In this document: positions 8,459 to 17,155 of the stretch, piece by piece
Layout of the letters: each line of letters begins with the position of its first letter
Position numbering within the stretch: position 1 is the stretch's first letter
Notes under the pieces: generated by a model
Databases searched by the model: none
Seen by the model: only the letters and a program-made list of their open reading frames with translations
Told to the model about the DNA's origin: nothing
Source: Firm-04 sp045642925
Lineage (GTDB): Bacteria; Bacillota; Clostridia; Oscillospirales; Ruminococcaceae
Assembly (NCBI GenBank): GCA_045642925.1
Contig: JAZUJW010000013.1
Location: forward strand, 1 to 64,000
DNA length: 64,000 bases
Reading direction: 5' to 3'
Made by a program: the position numbers and the translations under genes

Positions 8459-8657
8459 TGAGGCAATACCGCACAGAACTGGTGGTACAGGATGCGTATG
8501 GTCAAACGAGTTTGACCTGTCAATTTTTTCGTCAGATTGTACAGAAATGACGCCGCTGGGCTGACGCCCAGCAAGGAATTTCTGTGCAAGATGGCGGAAA
8601 ATTTGCAAGCAGATGTGCCGCCAAGCCGCAAGGCGTGCTTTGTGCGGTGTTGCCTTG
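8459..8657. mobile_element. MITE-like element, 199-bp copy
   Basis: The ends are inverted: TGAGGCAATACCGCACA on the left and TGTGCGGTGTTGCCTTG on the right. The inside is densely palindromic: GGTCAAA/TTTGACC around 8500, and GCTGGGC-TGAC-GCCCAGC nested within ACAGAAAT/ATTTCTGT near 8540-8590. A shorter, oppositely oriented copy is at 55953-56046, sharing TCGTCAGATTGTACAGAAA and both ends. No coding potential. It sits just upstream of sigK. Confidence 0.8.
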
Positions 8658-8658
8658 A

Positions 8659-8688
8659 CAATATTTCCTGCATGGAACATCATACAAG
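8659..8688 (+). promoter_or_regulatory. SigE-like sporulation promoter of sigK
   Basis: CAATATT (8659-8665), 15 bases, then CATACAAG (8681-8688). These match the mother-cell SigE consensus (KMATATT, 13-15 bases, CATACAMT) at 6 of 7 and 7 of 8 positions. It lies about 40 bases upstream of the sigK start and directly abuts the MITE-like element. Confidence 0.6.
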
Positions 8689-8726
8689 CCCCGATGCATA
8701 TACTGCTGCAAAGGCGGTGACAGTAT

Positions 8727-9434
8727 ATGCTAGGTATTTTTTCGGGAATGTTCGCCCATCTGACCTGTTTTTTTCTCCATGCCGACCACACTGCGGCGTT
8801 TCCACAGCCGTTTACGCAAGAGGAAGAACGTGAATGCCTGCAGCGGCTTGCTGCGGGAGATGCGGCGGCAAGACAGGAATTGATTGCCAGAAATCTGCGG
8901 CTTGTTGCACACATGACAAAAAAATTCTACAGTCCCGACCGTGAACAGGATGAACTCATTTCCATCGGCACACTGGGACTCATCAAAGCCGTTTCCTCCT
9001 TCAATGTCGGAAAAGGCGCAAAATTTGCGACATATGCCAGCAAATGCATCGAAAATGAAATCCTCATGTATTATCGTTCCCGTAAAAAGAATGCCAGTGA
9101 CATCTATTTCGACGAACCCCTCGAATACGACAAGGACGGCAATGCCCTGACACTCATGGACATCATCAGCGATGAGCACAACCTTGAAGAACAGGTTGAA
9201 CAGGCAATGCAGGAAAAACAGCTTTATGATTATCTTCAGACACGTCTTTCTCAGCGGGAATGGACAGTCATTGTACGGCGCTACGGACTTTATGGCAGAA
9301 CCCCTGAAACACAGCAGGAAGTCGCCAAGGCACTCCGCATCAGCCGTTCCTATGTATCCCGCATTGAAAAGCGTGCGCTTTCCGTTTTACGAAATGCATA
9401 TGAAACTGTTGACAATTCACACAAAATATGTTAA
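8727..9434 (+). CDS. sigK: Sporulation sigma factor SigK with pro-sequence
   Basis: This is a late mother-cell sigma factor. Residues 1-20 are a hydrophobic leader like the pro-SigK segment removed by the SpoIVFB protease. The AFPQP junction that follows is also found in the Bacillus protein. Region 2 (NLRLVAHMTKKF, ISIGTLGLIKAV, CIENEIL) and region 4 helix-turn-helix (TQQEVAKALRISRSYVSRIEKRA) are intact in 235 residues. No skin-type insertion interrupts the gene. The start has AAGGCGGTG upstream. Its presence implies the organism or a recent ancestor sporulates. Confidence 0.92.
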   Translation: MLGIFSGMFAHLTCFFLHADHTAAFPQPFTQEEERECLQRLAAGDAAARQELIARNLRLVAHMTKKFYSPDREQDELISIGTLGLIKAVSSFNVGKGAKFATYASKCIENEILMYYRSRKKNASDIYFDEPLEYDKDGNALTLMDIISDEHNLEEQVEQAMQEKQLYDYLQTRLSQREWTVIVRRYGLYGRTPETQQEVAKALRISRSYVSRIEKRALSVLRNAYETVDNSHKIC

Positions 9435-9437
9435 AAT
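9409..9437 (+). promoter_or_regulatory. Promoter of the lipoprotein peptidase, inside the sigK 3' end
   Basis: TTGACA (9409-9414), 17 bases, TAAAAT (9432-9437). The -10 box overlaps the sigK stop codon. This vegetative promoter separates the next gene from sporulation-controlled sigK transcription. Confidence 0.75.
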
Positions 9438-9467
9438 ATAGTTATTTCATTAAAGGAGGAATGTTCC

Positions 9468-11045
9468 ATGAAAAGAAGTAAAATAATTGCTGGTATCATC
9501 GCAATGAGTCTTTTTCTGACAGGATGCAATTTTTCTGAATCTGAATATTCTGCCCCGGATTTACAATTAGAGCGCTATGACGTTGCCAAACTGCATACCC
9601 TGATTGATGGCATGAGCAATTCATGGAATATGTCAAATCAGGAAGAAGCACTGCTGAAAGATACCGAATCCGTTTTAACGGAACTGGATATTGCAAGTGA
9701 AATTGCGACCAAAGCAGAAATACAGTATTATGCTGACTGGAACAATCAGAAGAAAAAAGACTTCTACGATAAAGCAACAGAAGACTATTATGTTGCCTAC
9801 GAAATGGCTGCATGGGCATTCACAAATGGTGCTGCCAAATCCATGTATCAGGACATTTTCAAAGACTATGCCGATTGGGAATACAAGGATTACTACATGG
9901 CATACAGCCTGAACAAGGTCATCGGACTGGCAAAATCTCAGAATCACAGTTCCGAGAAAAAAATAGATAACTATTTTGACACTGCCTATGACAACTCAAC
10001 GGATACCGAAGACCCAGAAGAACTGTCCGATTTGAATGCAGAATGCGCTCAGATTTATCTGGATGTCCTCGAAGGCTACGATTTGTCAAACTGTCTGTAT
10101 GACTCCTATAACCGTGACTACAAAGCGGAAGAAATCTCAGCCATCTATGATACTGTCATGAAGGACATCTATCCGCTGTATGCAGCATACCGTGAATCCA
10201 TCGAAGGAAACGAAAAATATAAAGATCTGGATGCAAACAAAATCTATCTGACGGGTAATCTCTTTACGAAGCTCTCAGAATATGCACCGAGAATCAGTGA
10301 CCGGGTCGGTGAATCCGCAAGAAAACTCTGTGATGAACAACTGTATGTCATTGCCAACGGCAAAAAAAGTTATGACGGAAGCTTTACCGTTTCCTTCCCG
10401 CAGAGTCAGAAGGCCATGATTTATCTCTGTCAGTCCGGTTCCTATCTCGATTTCAGTGCGGCTGTTCACGAATTCGGTCACTTTAATTCCGATTGGCGCG
10501 ACACAACACATATGTATCTGCAAAGCCTGAACAGTGATATCGCAGAGGTGCAATCACAGGGAATGCAGATGCTCTATACCCAGTTCTTCGATGAAATTTA
10601 TGATGATGCCGCTACACTGATGGAAGAAGTCGCTTTCTATGACATATTGGATTCCATCATTTCCGGTTTTGCAATCGGTGAATTCGAATACCGTGTCATG
10701 AAAGACTACGACAAAATGTCACCAATGAAAGTAGTCGATATCTACTACGAAATCGCAGATGCCTGCGACCTCGACAGAGATCTGTACGAGATCACGCATC
10801 TCTATCAGCAACCGGGCTATTACATCAGCTATGGCGTTTCGGCACTGCCTGCGCTGGAAATCTATACCCTTTTGCAGGAAACGCCCGAAAAAGCCGCTGC
10901 CCTTTACGAACAGATCAGCGAAATTTCGTCTGTATCTTCGGAATTCGGTTTTCATGAAGCGCTGACGAAATGCGGTTTCACCGATTTCTTTGACCCTGAA
11001 CAACTGGACACACTGATACAGAAAGTCCCGAATCGTGCTGAATAA
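9468..11045 (+). CDS. Lipoprotein zinc metallopeptidase, M3/PepF-like
   Basis: The N terminus is a lipoprotein signal (MKRSK, a hydrophobic stretch, then lipobox LTGC at residues 18-21), so the protein should be anchored outside the membrane. The zinc site HEFGH lies at residues 334-338 with downstream acidic residues in the MEEVAFYD segment, as in oligopeptidases of the M3/PepF type. The helical, Asp/Tyr-rich 525-residue body resembles PepF distantly. It probably cleaves peptides at the cell surface. AAAGGAGG precedes the ATG, and a strong terminator follows the gene. Confidence 0.75.
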   Translation: MKRSKIIAGIIAMSLFLTGCNFSESEYSAPDLQLERYDVAKLHTLIDGMSNSWNMSNQEEALLKDTESVLTELDIASEIATKAEIQYYADWNNQKKKDFYDKATEDYYVAYEMAAWAFTNGAAKSMYQDIFKDYADWEYKDYYMAYSLNKVIGLAKSQNHSSEKKIDNYFDTAYDNSTDTEDPEELSDLNAECAQIYLDVLEGYDLSNCLYDSYNRDYKAEEISAIYDTVMKDIYPLYAAYRESIEGNEKYKDLDANKIYLTGNLFTKLSEYAPRISDRVGESARKLCDEQLYVIANGKKSYDGSFTVSFPQSQKAMIYLCQSGSYLDFSAAVHEFGHFNSDWRDTTHMYLQSLNSDIAEVQSQGMQMLYTQFFDEIYDDAATLMEEVAFYDILDSIISGFAIGEFEYRVMKDYDKMSPMKVVDIYYEIADACDLDRDLYEITHLYQQPGYYISYGVSALPALEIYTLLQETPEKAAALYEQISEISSVSSEFGFHEALTKCGFTDFFDPEQLDTLIQKVPNRAE

Positions 11046-11060
11046 TGCCGTACATACAAC

Positions 11061-11099
11061 AAAAACCATGCTCCATCTGAAACGGAGCATGGTTTTTTT
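11061..11099. terminator. Intrinsic terminator between convergent genes
   Basis: AAACCATGCTCC and GGAGCATGGTTT pair perfectly around a nine-base loop and a run of seven T follows on the plus strand. The A-run on the left makes it usable from the minus strand as well. Confidence 0.9.
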
Positions 11100-14000
11100 A
11101 TTGTGCGGAATCTGATTCCGATTGATACAAGTCCCAAAGATGTTTTGCCAGAATAGAACGAAACAGCGGTGTTTCCAGCTTATATGGAAGCGGATAATCC
11201 GTATCGGGACACGAATTTGCCTGCGGTAACGCATCTTCCAGCAGCATAATGGTCGCATTTCCCGCCGCCTGCTGCAATTTCGCCAGCAAGTTGTCCGAAG
11301 CCTGATTCAATTCCGCCTGCCGTACAAACAACAGTGCATAAGGCTGCCTCTGAATCGCTGCATCTGCCAGCATGACAAATGCTTGTTCAGTTTCATCGAC
11401 CCAGTCTGTATGCATTCCTGCTTCCTGAAGCATTTCGGTAATGGCATTTGCACATTCCTGTTCGCTTTCCAGAATCAGCGCGTATTTCCCATAAAAGTAA
11501 AGCTGCGGGAACAGACAAGCGGGTGCTTCGGCATAGCGGAATGGGATACGCACAGTCACTGCGCTTGCACCATCCGGCAGTGTCACAAAATTCAGCGAAC
11601 CATTCATCATCGCAACCAGCTTCTTGCTGATATGCATACCAAGATTCTGTTGGGTAGCATCCAAAAACATGGAACGCTCCATGCCTTCGGTATTTTGCAG
11701 CGTATGCAGCGGCGCACAAAGCCGTTTATGCCAATCCTGCGAGAAGGTATCTCCAAAGGAAATCAACGAAAACTCATAGAGTGCAATGGATTCTTCCGCA
11801 TTCTGCGGTTTCTGCATCAGGCGCAGAATGATTTTCGAATCCGCAGGCAGACAGCGTATCAGATTAATGAAAATATTTTCAAGAAGCTGTTCCACACGCG
11901 CAGAATCGCAATAGATCATCTCATTCTGCACATGGCTCGTATAAGCGATCAAGTCAAGATGTTTTCCATGGAACGTATCTGCTGCCTGCTGTTTCAGTTT
12001 CCGCAGCAGATTCGGCAGAGAAGTTTTCTCCTGCAGCAGCATCAACTGTTCATTCTCCAGCATCAGAATATCTCTTGCACGCTCCAGCAGTTTATCCAGA
12101 TGGATGCCTGCATCCCGCAAGCCCTCAAAGGAAGAATCCGCTGTCTGTTCAGGCAATTCTTTTTTGATTTCTGCCACAGAACCAAACACACGATTCAGGT
12201 ACAGCTTGGCATCTGCTACAATATTCGAGAAAATATGTGCTTTTCGAATACGTGTCTGTTCATTCATGCGCAGCATGGACTGCAATCGCTCTCTGGCTTC
12301 CTGCAATTCCTGAAGCTGTTCCTGTTCCGCTGTGATCTGGGCATGGATATCCTCGATATAACTCATCAGGAACGCTTTGCCATCGGCATCATGCGAAAAC
12401 CGCACGACCAGATTACACCAGAGATACTGACGGCTGCCGTCCAGATCCAAAAGCAGACGATTTTCAATTTTCGATACATTCTCACGGGAAGCATGAAGCA
12501 GACGTGCATATGAAAATTTCTTTTCAAAAATCTGACGATGGTCGGGATAAACAGAACTCTCGGCAAACGACCGCGCCAGTTCACTGAACGGCGTTTTGTC
12601 CTTGATGGTGACAAAATCGTTCTTTTGCAGGGAATAATGATAGATGACGTTATTATCCAGGTCGATCTCACCGATGCGGATATAGGAATCCTGTACGGTC
12701 AGACCAAATTTGCGGCGCAGTACAAGCTGCTTGTGCTCTGCATTTGCCACCGCATCCATACGCTGCTTTTCACGGTCGATATTACAGATATAACAAAGTG
12801 AACGCAGATTCTCATGCGCATCAGACAGCAAGTCCATCTCAATGCGCATCCATTGAAAACCATCATCCATCCGCATACGGAATTCGGACACGATTTTCTT
12901 CTGACCGTCATGAAATGCCTGCCGAACAGGTTCCGGCAGAAAGATCGTAGCCAGTTTCTTGATATCTTCCGGATGGCAGAATGGAATCAGTACCTTCTCA
13001 AACAAACGTGAAAACGGACATTCCATATACTGCGTAATATTATCACGGTCAATTTTCCAGACAACCGCACACTGTGCGCTGTAATCGCTGTCAATGAACC
13101 AGAGATAGCGGTGCTGAAGGAGCATATGGAACTGGTCTAGGAAGGTTTTCTGCTGATTCTTTGCTTCCAGTTCCATCATTTTTCGTTCATGGACATCCTG
13201 TACTGCATAAAATGCTTCTGTCGGAACACCGTTTCGAAAATTCCGCAAAATAATCACCGAACGTGTCCATTTGACTTCCGGTTTAGCGTCCAGTCCTTTC
13301 GGCTGTGACATCCGCCGGTACTCAAAAGAGAAGCGTGTCTGTCCGGATTGTGCGGCAGAACGCAGATTATCCATTGTGGAAAAAGCACGAAGCGGCTCAA
13401 CATCATCCGGATGTACCAGACGCAGCAGCGTTTCAGTGATCTCTGAGAACGAATACACTTTGTCATATGAAAACAGCCGCGAAAGACTCGGATGCAGACA
13501 ACAGATCAGTGTATCTCCCGTGGTAATATCCAGATGCAGCATTAATCGGAAAATATCGGAAATGCAGGATAATGTATAGCTGTTGCGCAAGGACAGCGTT
13601 TTCAGTTCCGTTTTGTATTGTTCCGTGCGTTCCTGTTCCAGATGTTCTTCGTTGACATCTTCGCCGATGAACAGTACGGTTTCTTCGTCCACAGGAGAAA
13701 GCGAAAACCGCGCCCAACTGTACAGTCCGTCATGCATCCGCCGTACTGAAACGGCAGATGTTTCCTGTATCACAGCACAAGCCTGAAGGCGCTCTTCCGA
13801 AAAAGCATCCAAAAAGGCTTGGCGGTCTGCGGAATGCAGAGCGATCTGCGCATAGCTTTCAAAAAGCTGTGCATACGAAGCATAGCAGGCATGGGCAGAG
13901 AGCATCGGGCTTTGCGCGAAAACGACTGTCACCGTCTGACGCTTCAGTGAGATCTCCAGAATGGCAAAATACTGTTTTTCCAACAGACGCATCAAAGCGG

Positions 14001-14337
14001 CAGAAATCGTCTGCTGCGGAAGAATATCACGATTCTGCAAAGAAAGCATGACCACCTCACGCCCTTCCCAAAGCAATGGGACAGCACAAAGTGTCAGCGT
14101 CATTTCAGCCATCGACAGCGTTGTTTCCCTCGATTCGGATGCAGTATGTACTTCGCGCAGCAAAGATTGCACTTCGGGAATGGACAGCAGCGTCATCATA
14201 TCCTTATCAGGAGATTTGAGTAACAGATCTTTTGCAGCCTGATTCTGATAGATCACCGTCATTGTATCGACTTCCAACAAAACTGCCGCATCCATTCTGG
14301 CTTCCAGCAGGGTTCGTTCCGCTGACATATCCCACAT
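11098..14337 (-). CDS. Degenerate multi-PAS hybrid histidine kinase
   Basis: This is a 1079-residue soluble protein with several PAS-like domains (first ~residues 15-110, further ones to ~700), a coiled coil, a HisKA-like helical pair (~720-800), a kinase-type ATPase fold (~830-960) and a C-terminal receiver-like domain (~970-1070). Key residues appear lost. The H-box position reads FSNIVADAKLYLNRVFG without the usual SHELRTP. The G1 DxGxG box is absent. The receiver lacks both the acidic pair and the phospho-Asp (YALLFVRQAEL). An N-box-like ENIFINLI remains. The role is inferred to be sensing or scaffolding rather than phosphotransfer. Start is the ATG at 14337 after AGAGG; a GTG lies three codons upstream. 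Confidence 0.6.
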   Translation of the reverse strand: MWDMSAERTLLEARMDAAVLLEVDTMTVIYQNQAAKDLLLKSPDKDMMTLLSIPEVQSLLREVHTASESRETTLSMAEMTLTLCAVPLLWEGREVVMLSLQNRDILPQQTISAALMRLLEKQYFAILEISLKRQTVTVVFAQSPMLSAHACYASYAQLFESYAQIALHSADRQAFLDAFSEERLQACAVIQETSAVSVRRMHDGLYSWARFSLSPVDEETVLFIGEDVNEEHLEQERTEQYKTELKTLSLRNSYTLSCISDIFRLMLHLDITTGDTLICCLHPSLSRLFSYDKVYSFSEITETLLRLVHPDDVEPLRAFSTMDNLRSAAQSGQTRFSFEYRRMSQPKGLDAKPEVKWTRSVIILRNFRNGVPTEAFYAVQDVHERKMMELEAKNQQKTFLDQFHMLLQHRYLWFIDSDYSAQCAVVWKIDRDNITQYMECPFSRLFEKVLIPFCHPEDIKKLATIFLPEPVRQAFHDGQKKIVSEFRMRMDDGFQWMRIEMDLLSDAHENLRSLCYICNIDREKQRMDAVANAEHKQLVLRRKFGLTVQDSYIRIGEIDLDNNVIYHYSLQKNDFVTIKDKTPFSELARSFAESSVYPDHRQIFEKKFSYARLLHASRENVSKIENRLLLDLDGSRQYLWCNLVVRFSHDADGKAFLMSYIEDIHAQITAEQEQLQELQEARERLQSMLRMNEQTRIRKAHIFSNIVADAKLYLNRVFGSVAEIKKELPEQTADSSFEGLRDAGIHLDKLLERARDILMLENEQLMLLQEKTSLPNLLRKLKQQAADTFHGKHLDLIAYTSHVQNEMIYCDSARVEQLLENIFINLIRCLPADSKIILRLMQKPQNAEESIALYEFSLISFGDTFSQDWHKRLCAPLHTLQNTEGMERSMFLDATQQNLGMHISKKLVAMMNGSLNFVTLPDGASAVTVRIPFRYAEAPACLFPQLYFYGKYALILESEQECANAITEMLQEAGMHTDWVDETEQAFVMLADAAIQRQPYALLFVRQAELNQASDNLLAKLQQAAGNATIMLLEDALPQANSCPDTDYPLPYKLETPLFRSILAKHLWDLYQSESDSAQ

Positions 14338-14447
14338 ACAAAACACCTCTTTTCACTTCTGCTTTTGCCAAGTTTTCACAAGATAATATATCTATTAGTA
14401 TAACAAATTGTACGAAAAATGTCAACTATTTTTTCGATTCTTTTTGG

Positions 14448-15122
14448 TTACAAAATCGTTTTTTCTGAAAAGAGTTCCCGCAGGAGAGAAAGCATCGCAT
14501 TCGGCGTATCTGCGAGCATTTTCGCGCCGTTCTCCATTAAAGCCGAACGGTCACGAAATCCCCAGCTCACAGAAATGCACGGAATTGCTGCATTATTTGC
14601 AGTCCGGATGTCCACTTCAGAATCTCCGACATAGACACAATCTGCCGCTTCTGCCCCTAGCTGATGCATAGCGGCAAACAGCGTATCCGGTGCAGGCTTG
14701 ATACGAACGCCTTCTGACTGTCCGATTGCCGCAGATATGGTATCACCGAAGAAAGTACGGCATAACGCTTTGACCTGTGCGTCAGGCTTGTTCGATACGA
14801 CACCGATTTGCCAGCCATCCGCCTGCAATTCCGAAAGGCTCTCTACAATATGCGGATATGGCGCAGTCTGGTCATTACAGTGCAGCGCATAATCTGCACG
14901 AAGCTGTTCCACGATTTTCTCAAACTGTGGATGCGCATTCCCGCCTGCCACTGCCCTTGCCACCAAATTCGTCAGCCCATTTCCTACAAATTGCCGCACT
15001 TCTTCTGTTGTGCGCGGCGGCAAACCGTTCTGCGTCAGCACCCGATTCAGGCTGTCCCGTAAATCTGCAAGCGTGTCCAGCAGTGTTCCATCCAGATCAA
15101 AGAATACGACAGGAGATCGCAT
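14448..15122 (-). CDS. HAD-superfamily hydrolase, phosphoglycolate phosphatase-like
   Basis: The HAD motifs are FFDLDGTLLDT (motif I, nucleophile Asp), VVSNKP (motif II), the conserved Lys in GVRIKPAPD and YVGDSEVDI (motif IV). Residues 15-85 form the helical cap typical of subfamily IA such as Gph. The physiological substrate could be phosphoglycolate or another small phosphate ester. The chosen start (15122) gives MRSPVVFFDLDG, with AAAGGAG upstream; an ATG at 15143 would translate its own ribosome site. It is 224 residues long and faces the same way as the radical SAM and SGNH genes upstream. Confidence 0.85.
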   Translation of the reverse strand: MRSPVVFFDLDGTLLDTLADLRDSLNRVLTQNGLPPRTTEEVRQFVGNGLTNLVARAVAGGNAHPQFEKIVEQLRADYALHCNDQTAPYPHIVESLSELQADGWQIGVVSNKPDAQVKALCRTFFGDTISAAIGQSEGVRIKPAPDTLFAAMHQLGAEAADCVYVGDSEVDIRTANNAAIPCISVSWGFRDRSALMENGAKMLADTPNAMLSLLRELFSEKTIL

Positions 15123-15160
15123 GATTCTTTGTTCTCCTTTCATTTTCGCGTAAATACGAT

Positions 15161-15176
15161 TGTTCCATGTGGAACA
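15161..15176. other. parS-like palindrome
   Basis: TGTTCCATGTGGAACA differs from the Bacillus parS sequence TGTTCCACGTGAAACA at two of sixteen positions and is a near-perfect palindrome. It sits in the short gap directly before a stop codon. One site alone is weak evidence for a ParB-binding site. Confidence 0.35.
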
Positions 15177-16085
15177 TCATTGGTTTTCAACATAACGGCA
15201 GCCCTGCGTCAACCCCTCATTCACCATGCGGCGGTCGATCGTATACAGGATCAGATCCCGCTGTATGATCCAGTCAGGTGCAACCAGTAAATGCCGCAGA
15301 CAATTCCCTGTCAAACGATGAATCACCATGTCAGGTGACAGCCGCGTGAGACAGTCCAGCGCCCATTCTATGTATTCCTGCATGGTAATCGGCGTAAATT
15401 CTCCATTTTGATACCATTTTTCCAGCATGGTGTCCCGCATGACGAACAGGCTGTGAATTTTGACCCCGTCCACATGAAGTGCATTCAGCACATCCACCGT
15501 ATGCCGCACATCAGCCAATGTTTCCTGCGGCAATCCCAGAATGATATGCACGATCACAGGCAGACCATGTGCCTTCAGAATCGCAACTGCCTTCTCAAAG
15601 CAGGCAAGGTCATAGCCGCGGTTGATGCGCTTTGCGGTATCGTCGTTTGCCGTCTGCAAGCCCAGTTCCACCCAGACTTCATACTTTTTGGCATATTCCG
15701 CCAGCAGGCACGCCACTTCTTCATTGATGCAGTCGGGACGTGTACCGATATCCAGAATTTTGATGCGGTCATCAATCAGTGCGGCATCATAGCGCTCTTT
15801 CAGCACTGCCACAGGCGCATAGGTATTTGTAAAATTCTGAAAATACAAGATCCACATGGAATCCGGTGCGGCATTTTCCAGCCGTTGCTCTACCTGCTGC
15901 CGAATCGTTTTCGTGGCATCCAACTGTTCCCCTGCCCCGCGTTCACCGCAGAATGCACAGCCGCCATATCCGCAGGTGCCGTCACGGTTCGGACAGGTAA
16001 ATCCGCCGTCTACACAGATCTTTCGGATTTTCTGCCCATATTTCTGCTGAAGCATCTCATTGGTCGTATGATACAGATGCTTCAT
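15177..16085 (-). CDS. Radical SAM protein, YhcC family
   Basis: The N-terminal motif FTCPNRDGTCGYGGCAFC carries the iron-sulfur cysteines in the arrangement of the YhcC/TIGR01212 family, and the 302-residue length matches. It also has the conserved RYDAALIDDRIKILDIGTRPD block and a WVELGLQTAND motif. Members contain an Elp3-like radical SAM fold; the reaction is not established. The ATG overlaps the stop of the SGNH lipoprotein gene by four bases (ATGA). Confidence 0.9.
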   Translation of the reverse strand: MKHLYHTTNEMLQQKYGQKIRKICVDGGFTCPNRDGTCGYGGCAFCGERGAGEQLDATKTIRQQVEQRLENAAPDSMWILYFQNFTNTYAPVAVLKERYDAALIDDRIKILDIGTRPDCINEEVACLLAEYAKKYEVWVELGLQTANDDTAKRINRGYDLACFEKAVAILKAHGLPVIVHIILGLPQETLADVRHTVDVLNALHVDGVKIHSLFVMRDTMLEKWYQNGEFTPITMQEYIEWALDCLTRLSPDMVIHRLTGNCLRHLLVAPDWIIQRDLILYTIDRRMVNEGLTQGCRYVENQ

Positions 16086-16933
16086 TTCTCATTTGCCTCG
16101 ATCGCATCATACAGCGTATCTGCAATGATCTGATGTCCCTTCGTATCCGGATGCGGATCGGCGATCACCATGTCATCGTCCTCTTTCTTTCCCTGGATCG
16201 GGACGGTTTTGCATTCTGCAAAAGCTTGCGCAATATCGACCAGCACAATATCAGAATGTGCATTCGCAAATTTCTCGATCACGGTATTGCAGCGGTCAAC
16301 CTGTTTCTGTGCATAATCAGCCATATTGTCATCCATATTCGGTACTTTCTCTTTTTTGTAGTCCGCATACGGATTGTAAATATTCATCAGATACAGCTTT
16401 GCTTCATCCGTTGTATTGCGTTTCCGGATCCAATCGTACATCGAATCCAGATCCGCTTCCAGCGTTTTCAGCCCATCATCCATCCCCTGTTCCATTTTCT
16501 TGACAGCATCTTTTTTGTCCTGAGATGATGCTTTTGTATCCATGACCGTCTGCATATATTCTCCGAACGGCCCAAGAAGATTGTTTGCACCAATACAAAT
16601 GGCGATCACATCTGCGGCAGGCAGACGGATGGCACGTCCGTCATCAAGCCGCTGAAGCAAATCACTGCTGTCATCACCGCTGACAGCGTAATTACAATCC
16701 CGCCACTCATTTTTGTCTTTCTTCACCAGACGTTCTGTCAAAAGTGCCGAATAGCGTTCCGTTTCAGGATTTTCCAGGCCATAGCCCGCAGAGATCGAAT
16801 CGCCCAGCGTTACCAGAATTTCCGCTTCCGCATAGCTTTTTTCCTTCGAAGACTCTTCGGATGACTGTTCCGCACCACAGCCGGTCAAAGTAAATGTGAC
16901 TGCGGCAAGCAATACTGCAATTGTTTTTTTCAC
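16082..16933 (-). CDS. SGNH/GDSL-type lipoprotein esterase
   Basis: The N terminus is a lipoprotein signal with lipobox LTGC, followed by a Ser/Glu-rich linker, so the enzyme should be tethered outside. Block I is LVTLGDSISAGYG, the block III equivalent is CIGANNLLG, and a DPHPDTKGH segment near the C terminus supplies the Asp/His pair. It is probably an esterase or deacetylase acting on polysaccharide or lipid esters. The start is GTG at 16933, seven bases after GGAGG; the nearby ATG is out of frame and hits a stop at once. 283 residues. Confidence 0.8.
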   Translation of the reverse strand: MKKTIAVLLAAVTFTLTGCGAEQSSEESSKEKSYAEAEILVTLGDSISAGYGLENPETERYSALLTERLVKKDKNEWRDCNYAVSGDDSSDLLQRLDDGRAIRLPAADVIAICIGANNLLGPFGEYMQTVMDTKASSQDKKDAVKKMEQGMDDGLKTLEADLDSMYDWIRKRNTTDEAKLYLMNIYNPYADYKKEKVPNMDDNMADYAQKQVDRCNTVIEKFANAHSDIVLVDIAQAFAECKTVPIQGKKEDDDMVIADPHPDTKGHQIIADTLYDAIEANEK

Positions 16934-17006
16934 ATGAATTCCTCCCAATCTATCATTCGCATCACAAATTTCGGACGGCATTACCGTCTGCGGATATTAT
17001 GCTGTT

Positions 17007-17035
17007 ATTATAACATAATCAGCCACAGAATGCAA
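17007..17035 (-). promoter_or_regulatory. Promoter of the SGNH lipoprotein operon
   Basis: Minus strand: TTGCAT (17030-17035), 17 bases, TATAAT (17007-17012). Confidence 0.75.
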
Positions 17036-17091
17036 GCACTGAATTACAGGACAGCACCTCCTGTTCTGTACAGCGCTGCCTCAGTATCATC

Positions 17092-17121
17092 TTGACATTG
17101 CATAATAATTTATGGTATACT
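17092..17121 (+). promoter_or_regulatory. Promoter of the GT-C membrane protein
   Basis: TTGACA (17092-17097), 18 bases, TATACT (17116-17121), about 30 bases upstream of the ribosome site. Confidence 0.75.
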
Positions 17122-17155
17122 GATAAAAAATCAATTCATGCAAGGGAGTCTTTTT

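Noticed and set aside
8727..9434. Possible skin-type interruption of sigK
   Set aside because: The gene is continuous from the pro-sequence through region 4, so no excision is needed.
17047..17082. A further degenerate copy of the MITE-like element before the GT-C gene
   Set aside because: Only short matches to the ends (GGCAGCGC and GTGCTGTCC) are present and the inner sequence does not align, so chance is likely.
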